Below, one piece after another: positions 28,814 through 36,757 of a stretch of DNA of 64,000 bases (position 1 is the stretch's first letter; each line of letters opens with the position of its first letter). Source of the DNA: Sulfurospirillum cavolei (GTDB taxonomy: Bacteria > Campylobacterota > Campylobacteria > Campylobacterales > Sulfurospirillaceae). The notes under the pieces were generated by a model. It made no database searches. It saw nothing but the letters and a program-made list of their open reading frames with translations, and had not been told where the DNA came from. Location of the stretch: NCBI RefSeq assembly GCF_001548055.1, contig NZ_AP014724.1, forward strand, positions 2,418,001-2,482,000, given 5' to 3'. The translations under genes were made by a program, and so were the position numbers.

Positions 28814-29221
28814 TTATTTTTTGGTTGAAATAATTAATTTATAATCAACGATAGAAGGTATTGTAGCAGCTTCTACCACTTTAATCTTTTGATTTCCGAT
28901 GACGGTTTTCGGTCTCCAGCTGGTCGTCTCTTTGAGTTGACCGTACTGATCGTACCATTCGACTTGGTACACGAAATCGCGTTTTTCACCGTTATCCGCA
29001 TTGATAAACTCTGCCATCAATTTCAAAAAACCGTTCTCTTTAAACAACTTAATATCGCTTACGAGTACGTCCATATCGTCAACGTAATTGACTTTATCGA
29101 CGCTAAGTGCTTTATTGCGTTCCATCACGGCATCGCGTTGCATTTGCGAATTTTGATTGGCGCATCCGCCGAGCATTAAAAGAGCGATCGCACTCAAAGC
29201 CAACGATTTAATATTCAACAT
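28814..29221 (-). CDS. YcfL/DUF1425 family lipoprotein
   Basis: 135 residues from the ATG at 29221 (a start at 29260 would sit far inside the upstream gene). Lipobox LMLGGC near residue 20. The domain KLMAEFINADNGEKRDFVYQVEWYDQYGQLKETTSWRPKTVIG shows the typical YcfL (COG5633) pattern. It is an outer-membrane lipoprotein of unknown role, almost always next to lpoB. It overlaps the COG3014 gene by 14 bases. Confidence 0.85.
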   Translation of the reverse strand: MLNIKSLALSAIALLMLGGCANQNSQMQRDAVMERNKALSVDKVNYVDDMDVLVSDIKLFKENGFLKLMAEFINADNGEKRDFVYQVEWYDQYGQLKETTSWRPKTVIGNQKIKVVEAATIPSIVDYKLIISTKK

Positions 29222-30554
29222 GATCGACCTCCACGTTTTGACTAGAAAGATACGAAACAAGAATCAAAGAGCCGCGTTTTGTCTCCTGAGGGACTTGAAC
29301 GCCAAACTCTTGACCTCCCAATTTCACGATGACAGTATCGCCTTTTTTCGCTGAAACTTTCGATAAGTATCCGGAGTTAGGAAGCATCTCCCAGTTTCGA
29401 TAACTTTGCTCCATCGCGCTTGACGTAACGTCCATCAAAATCGACGCCGCCAAACCGCCGAGCAAACCGCCGTGATCGGACGCTTGTTTAGCGACAACGC
29501 CTTTGGTCGTCGCACGAACGACCGATTTCATAATTTCCAAAGGAAGCTCGTCTTTGAGCGTTTTATACGCCATTTTGTCCGTTTTTAAAAGTCTAGGAGA
29601 AGCACTCTCGCCCATCAACGGCGAATAGATATTGACGTAAGAAATATCGTCTTTGGGGTGTTTGAGCGAAGGAAGATCCAGTACCGTATAATAATTTAAA
29701 CTCGGTAGAGGAAAGCGAATCTTGTCGATACTTTGCACCGGCGCTTGTCCCGTAAACGTTACGACGTAAACATCTACCGTATCGGGTGTTGCTTTTTGTT
29801 TGGAAGGTGCAAACACTATAGACGCTTCCGGAGAGAGTGCTACCGCTCTTTTTTGGCTGATTTCAGAGTATTGCGTGTCGTTGGAGATGCGACTGACGAC
29901 GGCACTTAGAGCATACGAAAAAGCATCTTGATAGTTGTTTGCCATCGCTCTCACGTCGGGGTCTTGTAACATTTCGCCCATTGAATAGCCTGCGGGAATT
30001 TGATCGGTATTGGGATTGCCCTTAACCTCTTCTTTCTTTTTTTGCGTTTCGGAGAGTTTTTCTTCGGACTCTTTGAGCCAGAATTCTTGACGTTTTTCCA
30101 TTTTACGCATTTCAACCGTCGCACCCTCAAAATTGCCTAGCATCGCATAGTTAAGCCCGTTTAACGTATGCATCAGCGTTCGCTCGTACCCTTTGCCGTA
30201 GTACGTTTCCGCACCTTTAGAGAACAATAACGATCCCATACCTGCTCCGACGTTTCGCATGCTTACTTCCGCGCGCGCTTCGTACTCGTCTAAAATCGCC
30301 TCTGCTTTACCGAAAGCTTCGATCGATTTTTCATATTGTTTATTGCTTTGGTACAAGCGTCCCAAGTTCAACCAATGCCACATTTCGCTTTGTGCCGAGG
30401 TATCTTTTTCCATCTGTTCGATGGTTTTAGCGACCGTCTCTTTTTGATTTGCCCCCGCTTGTAACTGTTGCGTCGACACCGCCGGCGTACATCCCGTTAA
30501 GAAGAAAAATGCGACAACACTACTGATGATACCCAATGCCCCAAAACGATTCAT
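29208..30554 (-). CDS. COG3014 family lipoprotein with TPR-like region
   Basis: 448 residues from the ATG at 30554. Lipobox FFLTGC near residue 22. A TPR-like region (WHWLNLGRLYQSNKQYEKSIEAFGKAEAIL) is followed by GKGYERTLMHTLNGLNYAMLGNFEGATVEMRKM, which is distinctive of COG3014, and by a glycine-rich segment ASDHGGLLGGLAASILMD. COG3014, YcfL and LpoB genes form a recurrent cluster in proteobacteria. The function is not established; the cluster suggests an outer-membrane or peptidoglycan complex. It is first in this four-gene operon. Confidence 0.85.
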   Translation of the reverse strand: MNRFGALGIISSVVAFFFLTGCTPAVSTQQLQAGANQKETVAKTIEQMEKDTSAQSEMWHWLNLGRLYQSNKQYEKSIEAFGKAEAILDEYEARAEVSMRNVGAGMGSLLFSKGAETYYGKGYERTLMHTLNGLNYAMLGNFEGATVEMRKMEKRQEFWLKESEEKLSETQKKKEEVKGNPNTDQIPAGYSMGEMLQDPDVRAMANNYQDAFSYALSAVVSRISNDTQYSEISQKRAVALSPEASIVFAPSKQKATPDTVDVYVVTFTGQAPVQSIDKIRFPLPSLNYYTVLDLPSLKHPKDDISYVNIYSPLMGESASPRLLKTDKMAYKTLKDELPLEIMKSVVRATTKGVVAKQASDHGGLLGGLAASILMDVTSSAMEQSYRNWEMLPNSGYLSKVSAKKGDTVIVKLGGQEFGVQVPQETKRGSLILVSYLSSQNVEVDHVEY

Positions 30555-30615
30555 AGCAATCCTTTTTATGGAAGATAAATAACCTGTCAAACATCAAACC
30601 TTTACATCGTAAAAA

Positions 30616-30634
30616 TTTGCCTATCATAGGCAAA
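30616..30634. repeat. TTTGCCTAT/ATAGGCAAA inverted repeat
   Basis: Two 9-base arms with one central base make a 19-bp near-perfect palindrome, 62 bp upstream of the COG3014 start and after xseA. A one-base centre suits a protein operator better than a hairpin. A-rich flanks on one side would also let it act as a weak terminator for the xseA transcript. Confidence 0.5.
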
Positions 30635-30761
30635 AAATATTTAAATTTTTATTATTATGGTAAGAAAAGAATCAAACGATATACGACCGCATTGTAACCT
30701 ACTATCGTTACGTCTTGCGTTATAAAAAAGGTACCGATCTGCTTGCCGATCGCAAAGAAGG

Positions 30762-32021
30762 TTACAGGTCTAAAGGTCGTTTGCTTAAAGCTTGGGCTAG
30801 AAGGATTGTCGAGGGGGTTTGAAGTTCAAATACTTCGTCGATTTCGATGGTTTCGAGTGCTACTTTTTTACCCTTTCGGACGATTTGCGCATAACACTCT
30901 TTTTGCTCTCGTTTGGGCTCTTTTGCGCTCAACGCATTGCGATACGTCAAAAGACGTTGTTCGTGCGTGCTCAAATTTTGGCGCGTTTGAAAGACAAGGC
31001 GTTCGAGTAGACCTTGACGCGCATACGCTTTTTCGCGCAATAAACGTTCGAAACGTTCGTTTAATTGCCCTTGCAATAAAGCGATCTCGCTTTTCCATAA
31101 TGCCATTTTACGATCGATAGAGTGTTGATGAAACAACTCTTGAAGCCGCGTTAACGCAAGAACTTTCGTATGCAATAAACGTTCGACCAAACGTTCGTAG
31201 TGTTGCGCCGTGTCGTCTAAGCGTTGGAGCATTTCGATTTGATCGGGAAGCAACATCTCCATCGCCGCAGAAGGCGTGGGAGCGCGAACGTCCGCTACAA
31301 AATCGCTAATTACATAGTCGATTTCATGCCCGACCGCGGAGACGATCGGCGTTTGACATGTAAAGATAGCATCGGCGACGATCTCTTCGTTAAACGCCCA
31401 CAAATCTTCGATACTACCGCCGCCGCGCGCGATGATAATCACGTCTACGTTTAAGCGATCGGCCTTGGCGATATTCTCCGCAATGCTAAACTTGGCATTT
31501 TCGCCTTGCACCAAGGTATCCAAAAGCGTTATCTTTACAAGCGGCCAGCGTTTTTGAGCGACTTTGAGCATATCTTGGAGTGCAGCTCCCGTCGCCGACG
31601 TTACTAATGCGACATGTTCGACGAATTTGGGAAGCCTCTTTTTTCGCTCCGCATCAAAATAGCCTTTGGCGGAAAGTTTTGCTTTGAGTTGTTCGTATGC
31701 TTTGGCAAGCGCACCGCTACCGGCGGGCTCCATGCTAAGGCAATTGATTTGGTACGTTCCTCTGGGAGAAAAAACCGATAATGCGCCGTGAACGATCACC
31801 GCCATACCCTCTTCGAGCTGAAATTTGAGGGCTTTGGCGTTGCCTTTGAACATCACGCAGGCAATCGCGGAATCGGCGTCTTTAAGCGTAAAGTAAAGAT
31901 GCCCCGAGCTGTGGTACGTTGCCCTTGAAATTTCGCCCTCGACACTGACATGTAAGAACGTCGCTTCTAAAAGCGACTTGATCTGGTTGTTGAGGCTTGA
32001 GACGCTTTGCGTTTGACTCAT
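30762..32021 (-). CDS. xseA: Exodeoxyribonuclease VII large subunit
   Basis: 419 residues from the ATG at 32021, which overlaps the ubiE stop as ATGA; a start at 32072 is rejected for that reason. An N-terminal OB fold ([28 protein letters not shown]) is followed by the catalytic domain with [18 protein letters not shown] and [25 protein letters not shown]-like residues (seen as TPSAAMEM), then a long coiled coil. It degrades single-stranded DNA with XseB, which is not in the window. Confidence 0.95.
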   Translation of the reverse strand: [419 protein letters not shown]

Positions 32022-32737
32022 CGTTTTCGAGCAATAACCAAAGTCGAAATATCCATCGAAAAACTTTTGCAAAATTCGGTTTCAAATCCCGCATCGTCCA
32101 GCTCTTTTTGGAGCATGCTTGCGGTTAAAAAACCTTCGATGGAGTTAGGAAGGTATTCGTACGCCGCTTTATTTTTGGAGATAAGTCCGCCTAAAATCGG
32201 CAAAATTTTCGTGAGGTAAAAATCTTTAATCGTAAAAAACAAGCCTTTTTTATCGTCTTTCGTAAACTCCAAAATCACAACGTAGCCGCCTTGTTTGAGC
32301 ACTCTCGCGAACTCTCTAAAAGCTTCTTGACGTTTCATCACGTTGCGAATGCCGTAACTGATGCTTACAATATCCGCGCTTTCGCTCGTCAAAGGTAATG
32401 CCGTCGCTTCGGAGATAAAAAACTCGAATTCCGGAAACTTTTGCTTCCCGACGTCACTCATCCCCACAGAAGGATCGACGCCCACGATTTTGCCGATCTT
32501 ACGGTCTGCTTTAGTCGCTTGTTTTGACCAATAGCCCATCATATCGCCCGTTCCGCATGCGACGTCGACGATAAGTTCGATAGGTTTGTTATAGCGTTTA
32601 AACGTTTCGTTGCACGCTTTTTTGCGCCACTGAATATCGATCCCCATGCTTAAAACACGGTTTGCCCTGTCGTACGTACCTGCGATCTCATCGAACATTT
32701 GAACGATTTTTTGCTGTTTAGTGTCGGTATTTTCCAA
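32018..32737 (-). CDS. ubiE: Demethylmenaquinone C-methyltransferase (UbiE/MenG)
   Basis: 239 residues. The SAM-binding motif I is VDVACGTGDMM; NRVLSMGIDIQWRKKA and FREFARVLKQGGYVVILEF are family signatures. It methylates demethylmenaquinone to menaquinone; since the futalosine-pathway gene mqnX is also here, the quinone is menaquinone (the name menG also applies). It overlaps xseA by 4 bases. It would supply the electron carrier for the Psr modules. Confidence 0.95.
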   Translation of the reverse strand: MENTDTKQQKIVQMFDEIAGTYDRANRVLSMGIDIQWRKKACNETFKRYNKPIELIVDVACGTGDMMGYWSKQATKADRKIGKIVGVDPSVGMSDVGKQKFPEFEFFISEATALPLTSESADIVSISYGIRNVMKRQEAFREFARVLKQGGYVVILEFTKDDKKGLFFTIKDFYLTKILPILGGLISKNKAAYEYLPNSIEGFLTASMLQKELDDAGFETEFCKSFSMDISTLVIARKR

Positions 32738-32799
32738 AAATGAATCCTCTTAAGGCGAACATAAAAAGAATATTGTAGCGAATGAAGTTTTAGATAGCC

Positions 32800-33567
32800 T
32801 TAGCGTATCGCTTTTTTGAGGCGTTTTACCAGTGCATTGGGCTCTTTTTTGACCATTTTTTTGATGAAAAAGAGTAAAGGTTGATTGCCTTTTTTTTGGA
32901 GAAAAAAGTCGCTTTTTTCCGTTAAAAGTGTCTGTATATCCCATAAAAAAGCTTGATAAGCAGAGCTTTGCATACGATCTAACAGTGCCGTACGCTCTTT
33001 ACATGTCAAAACACCCAAGGCGTTTTGCAAACGATCGATCATCGCCGTATCGAATAAAAAGCGGGAAATTTTAAGTAGCATCGCGATACGTTTAAGTTGC
33101 CGATAGGTTTTTCTAAGCGCGTCGCCTTCATCCTCGAGCAAAGCTTGCACCGCATGTTTTAAACGTAAAGTCTCATGGTAAAGAAGCACTTTAAACACTT
33201 TTTGGGCACTCATGCCGCCCATAAACGTAAAGTCAATCGAAACGTCCGCCAATCTATCGCATTTGGTAAAAACCGTCTGTTCGTCAAAATCATACTCCTC
33301 GGGAAAGCCGAAAAGCTTCACAAAGCGGTTTTTATAGCGCCGATCGTTCGTGACGTCGCGCAGGATATGCAAAGCGGCGTCTTCGCTCAATACCGCAAGC
33401 GTCGCTTCGTCGTCATAACGTACGCCTAAAACACCGAATGTCGCATACGTGTCGCAATAAAATTGATCGATATTTTTTTTATATGGAGTCGAAGTGCTCT
33501 GCAAATAGCCAAGCACTTCATGGGGGTGTTCAATCAGGTATTTTTTTTTCCAAAACGACTTTTTCAC
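32800..33567 (-). CDS. Unknown helical protein (CHAD-like pattern in the second half)
   Basis: 255 residues, no signal peptide or membrane helix. The second half is helical and basic: LRLKHAVQALLEDEGDALRKTYRQLKRIAMLLKISRFLFD is reminiscent of CHAD-domain helices but lacks the clear conserved histidines, so I do not claim the family. The C-terminus is strongly basic. It lies between ppaC (11 bp) and ubiE (62 bp), on the same strand. If it is CHAD-like, polyphosphate binding next to a pyrophosphatase would be of interest. Confidence 0.6.
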   Translation of the reverse strand: MKKSFWKKKYLIEHPHEVLGYLQSTSTPYKKNIDQFYCDTYATFGVLGVRYDDEATLAVLSEDAALHILRDVTNDRRYKNRFVKLFGFPEEYDFDEQTVFTKCDRLADVSIDFTFMGGMSAQKVFKVLLYHETLRLKHAVQALLEDEGDALRKTYRQLKRIAMLLKISRFLFDTAMIDRLQNALGVLTCKERTALLDRMQSSAYQAFLWDIQTLLTEKSDFFLQKKGNQPLLFFIKKMVKKEPNALVKRLKKAIR

Positions 33568-33578
33568 AAAGTACGCTT

Positions 33579-34496
33579 TTAAAACTGTTTTTCCATGACG
33601 GGAATGACCTGTTTTTTACGACTTAAAACGCCCTCAACCCACATTTCGTGGTTCACAAGTTTGGTGTTAAACGCGTTTTCGATTTTGTTTTCGTCGTCGC
33701 TGACAACTAAAAATTGAGAGCCTTCGATCATGATATCGGTTAAAAGGAGCATTACGGTATGGCGATGGCCCTCTTCTTTATAGGTTTTCATATCGGCAAA
33801 AAGTGCCTCTTTCATCTCGTCGAATACGGTTAAATCCACGACTTCAAGTTGACCGATGCCGATTTTATGACCGCCCATATCAAAATCTTTAAAATCACGC
33901 AATAAGAGCGTACGAGGACTTGCCCCTTTGACCGCGGATTTGACTAAAAACATCTCCATTCCAAGTTTTTTGAAATCTTCCACGCCCGCAATATGCGCCA
34001 ACTCTTTTACTGCTTTGGTGTCCGCTTTGGTACATGTGGGCGACTTAAACAAAACCGTATCGCTCAAAATTGCCAGCATCATAGCACCCGCAATATTTTT
34101 CGGGATGTCGATTTTATAATGATCGAACATCTCTTTGACGATCGTATTCGTACAACCCACCGGGCGAATCCAACACTCAAGCGGCGTTGAAGTCGTAATG
34201 TCGCCGAGTTTATGATGATCGACAATGCCTAAAATATTCGTCTCTTTGAGATTGTGCGGTGCTTGCGCAAGATCGGAATAGTCGGTAATGTAAAGGTTGT
34301 CGCCTGAAAAATCGTTCTTTAAAAGAGGTTTTTCAAGTCCGAACGTTTTTAAAATAAACTCCGTCTCGGGGCTGATTTCGCCTTGGCGTGCCGGCGTACA
34401 AGCTTCGCCGAGTTCTGTTTTAAGGTATGAGAGTGAAATCGCCGATACGATCGAATCGGAATCGGGATTGATGTGTCCGCATGCATAGGTTTGCAT
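33579..34496 (-). CDS. ppaC: Manganese-dependent inorganic pyrophosphatase
   Basis: 305 residues from the ATG at 34496 (a TTG one codon earlier is also in frame); AAAGGA lies upstream. It is a family II (DHH) pyrophosphatase: GHINPDSDSIVSAI, DYSD, the DHH motif VDHHKLGD and a C-terminal DHHA2 domain ending in GVLSRKKQVIPVME (the SRKKQ substrate loop). It hydrolyses PPi. It is the first gene of a minus-strand run with the unknown gene, ubiE and xseA. Confidence 0.95.
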   Translation of the reverse strand: MQTYACGHINPDSDSIVSAISLSYLKTELGEACTPARQGEISPETEFILKTFGLEKPLLKNDFSGDNLYITDYSDLAQAPHNLKETNILGIVDHHKLGDITTSTPLECWIRPVGCTNTIVKEMFDHYKIDIPKNIAGAMMLAILSDTVLFKSPTCTKADTKAVKELAHIAGVEDFKKLGMEMFLVKSAVKGASPRTLLLRDFKDFDMGGHKIGIGQLEVVDLTVFDEMKEALFADMKTYKEEGHRHTVMLLLTDIMIEGSQFLVVSDDENKIENAFNTKLVNHEMWVEGVLSRKKQVIPVMEKQF

Positions 34497-34587
34497 CAAA
34501 ATATCCTTTAGTGTTTTTCGTGTAATTATAGCCGATTGTTTCTATTTTTTGAAATCCAATCGCATTATCTCGTAAAGTCCGTTTTGC

Positions 34588-34604
34588 TTAACACATATTT
34601 AACA
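34588..34604 (+). promoter_or_regulatory. TTAACA-N5-TTAACA tandem repeat before the TonB operon
   Basis: TTAACA at 34588-34593 and 34599-34604, 11 bp apart, 45 bp before the receptor ATG. The surrounding TTTGCTTAACAC is identical to the copy at 4223-4232 before the DUF4405/EF-hand operon. This layout suggests a shared OmpR-family response regulator; identity unknown. Confidence 0.5.
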
Positions 34605-34648
34605 CTGGTGTGTGACAATTTATCTTCAGACTACTACAAGGAATATGC

Positions 34649-36751
34649 ATGATTGATAAGAAACGCCTTTACGCGTCCCTCACGCTTTTGCCTCTTCTCG
34701 CCCACGCTGAAACACTTCAGCTTGACACCGTGAGTGTCACCGCCACCAAAGTTGAAACCGAAACGAAAGAGGTTTCCCAATCCATTGCCGTCGTTAACGC
34801 TCAGACCATTGAAGATAAAAACGTCCTTGATGTGAGCAGTGCATTGGAAAACATCCCCGGTGTCAACGTAGAAAGCTCCAGTAACTCTCCAAGTCCAAGA
34901 CTTATTATCCGAGGTGCGGGACTTAAAGCAAATTACGGCGTACGAGAGATTATGGTCATCAAAGACGGCGTTCCGATGACCGACCCCGATTCGTTCACGC
35001 GCTTTGATTATATCGACATGCAAGACGTTCAAAGCATCGAGGTACAAAAAGGTCCCGGTTCTATCAGTGCCGTTAACGCCACGGGCGGCGTTATTCAGCT
35101 CATTACCAAGTCTGTTTTCGAAGAAGACGATAATAGCATCAAAATCGGCGTAGGAAACGAGGGGCAACGCAATCTCAATCTCAAATTGCGTGAAAAAATC
35201 GACGATAACGATTTTGTGTCGATGAATTTTTCCAGACAGTCAAAAGACAATCACTGGCGCGATAACAACGAATTCGACTCAACGCAAATCAGCCTCAAAT
35301 ACGGTCATATTTTCGACGACGATTCAACTTTGCAGGGTGAAATCGCCTATACCGAATCCAACTTACAGCTTCCCGCTTCCATGACCAAAAACGAATTTGA
35401 AGCCTTTAAGAAAACGGGCGAACAACACGATACTTCAAGTCCGTGGCAATACACCGCGCGTAATTCCAAAATTCTCTCGCTCAATACCCAGTACCAAAAG
35501 GAAGTCGGAGATTTAACGTATAAACCTCGCTTTTACGTCAATCGCTGGGAACATTTTCATCCCGTCACCGGTATTATCAACGATGCTGACGAGAACTACG
35601 TCTACGGTACAGATTTGGAAGCCGATTACGCCCATCAACTCTTCAATAAGAATGCCACCTTGGTTTTCGGTGTGACCGCCAAACAAGATCGAAGCGACGA
35701 TGCCAAAAAATACCAATACGCCGATATCGTCACACAAAATGTAATCCTCTACGGTAGACCCGTCACGCAAGTCGTTCAAACACTTTCCAATAGGGAAGGT
35801 AGTTTAGCCAATGTCGAAGACAGTCTTGCAACGTTATACGGTATCTATGCCATGGAAACATTTAGTCCATTCGATCGTACTACCGTAGACATTAGTAGCC
35901 GTGTCGATCGACTAGGATTTGATATTAGCGGCAATGAAATATCGTATTTTGATTATTCAACATCAAGCTATAAAACAGGTGCAGGCGACTATGCTATTAA
36001 TAAAAGCTACACGCTGATGTCCTCCAAACTCGGTGTGACGTATGCGCTCACCGATACGACCAATATTTACAGTTCTATCGCGTTTGCCAATCAAGCACCG
36101 ACGACCAGTGAACTTGGCGATAACGAGGGACTGGATAAAACGCAAAGCGTCAACTATGAAATCGGTTTGAAAACACGAACGGAACAGTTTAGTTACGACG
36201 TTGCGCTTTACCAAAACGACGTGAAAGACGAGATTATTCAAATTAAAGATGCGGGCGGCAATACCATCTACGACAATGCGGGACAGACCCAAAAACGCGG
36301 TTTTGAGTTTTTAGGAATGTATCACGTCAACACGGCGCTTAGTTTTGGTCTCTCTTATGCCTACAGCGATTTTAAATACGTGAGTTTCCAAGAAAAAGTG
36401 GGCGCAACGTTTGTCAATCGAGACGGCAATTATTTACCCTACATCCCCAAACACCAATACGGTTTGGAAGCCAACTACAAAATGGAAAACGGCTTTAAAA
36501 CGCGTATTCAAACCAAATCGTGGGGAAGCTATTACCTCGATAGTGCCAACAGCGACAAATACGAAGGTTACGATTTCGTGACCGACGTGATGTTCGGGTA
36601 TGAGAAAAAAGCACATTTGATTCAACTCAACGTCAACAATATCTTCGATAAACATTACGCGATGCAAGCCGAAAAGAGCGTTTACGGCGTAGAAAGCTAT
36701 AAAGCGGCCGCACCTCGAAACTTTATGGTCAGCTATCGCTATAAATTTTAA
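34649..36751 (+). CDS. TonB-dependent outer-membrane receptor
   Basis: 700 residues. Signal peptide (MIDKKRLYASLTLLPLLAHA), TonB box-like region LDTVSVTATK at ~25-35, plug domain (IPGVNVESSSNSPSPRLIIRGAG; VREIMVIKDGVPMTDPDSF; VQKGPGSISAVNATGGVIQL) and a 22-strand barrel ending in NFMVSYRYKF with a terminal aromatic residue. The substrate is not shown by sequence; the operon partners (FeS-NosL fusion, ExbB, ExbD, TonB) point to a metal or metal chelate. It starts 7 bp before the FeS-NosL gene, so the whole TonB system is one operon. Confidence 0.92.
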   Translation: MIDKKRLYASLTLLPLLAHAETLQLDTVSVTATKVETETKEVSQSIAVVNAQTIEDKNVLDVSSALENIPGVNVESSSNSPSPRLIIRGAGLKANYGVREIMVIKDGVPMTDPDSFTRFDYIDMQDVQSIEVQKGPGSISAVNATGGVIQLITKSVFEEDDNSIKIGVGNEGQRNLNLKLREKIDDNDFVSMNFSRQSKDNHWRDNNEFDSTQISLKYGHIFDDDSTLQGEIAYTESNLQLPASMTKNEFEAFKKTGEQHDTSSPWQYTARNSKILSLNTQYQKEVGDLTYKPRFYVNRWEHFHPVTGIINDADENYVYGTDLEADYAHQLFNKNATLVFGVTAKQDRSDDAKKYQYADIVTQNVILYGRPVTQVVQTLSNREGSLANVEDSLATLYGIYAMETFSPFDRTTVDISSRVDRLGFDISGNEISYFDYSTSSYKTGAGDYAINKSYTLMSSKLGVTYALTDTTNIYSSIAFANQAPTTSELGDNEGLDKTQSVNYEIGLKTRTEQFSYDVALYQNDVKDEIIQIKDAGGNTIYDNAGQTQKRGFEFLGMYHVNTALSFGLSYAYSDFKYVSFQEKVGATFVNRDGNYLPYIPKHQYGLEANYKMENGFKTRIQTKSWGSYYLDSANSDKYEGYDFVTDVMFGYEKKAHLIQLNVNNIFDKHYAMQAEKSVYGVESYKAAAPRNFMVSYRYKF

Positions 36752-36757
36752 GGACGA

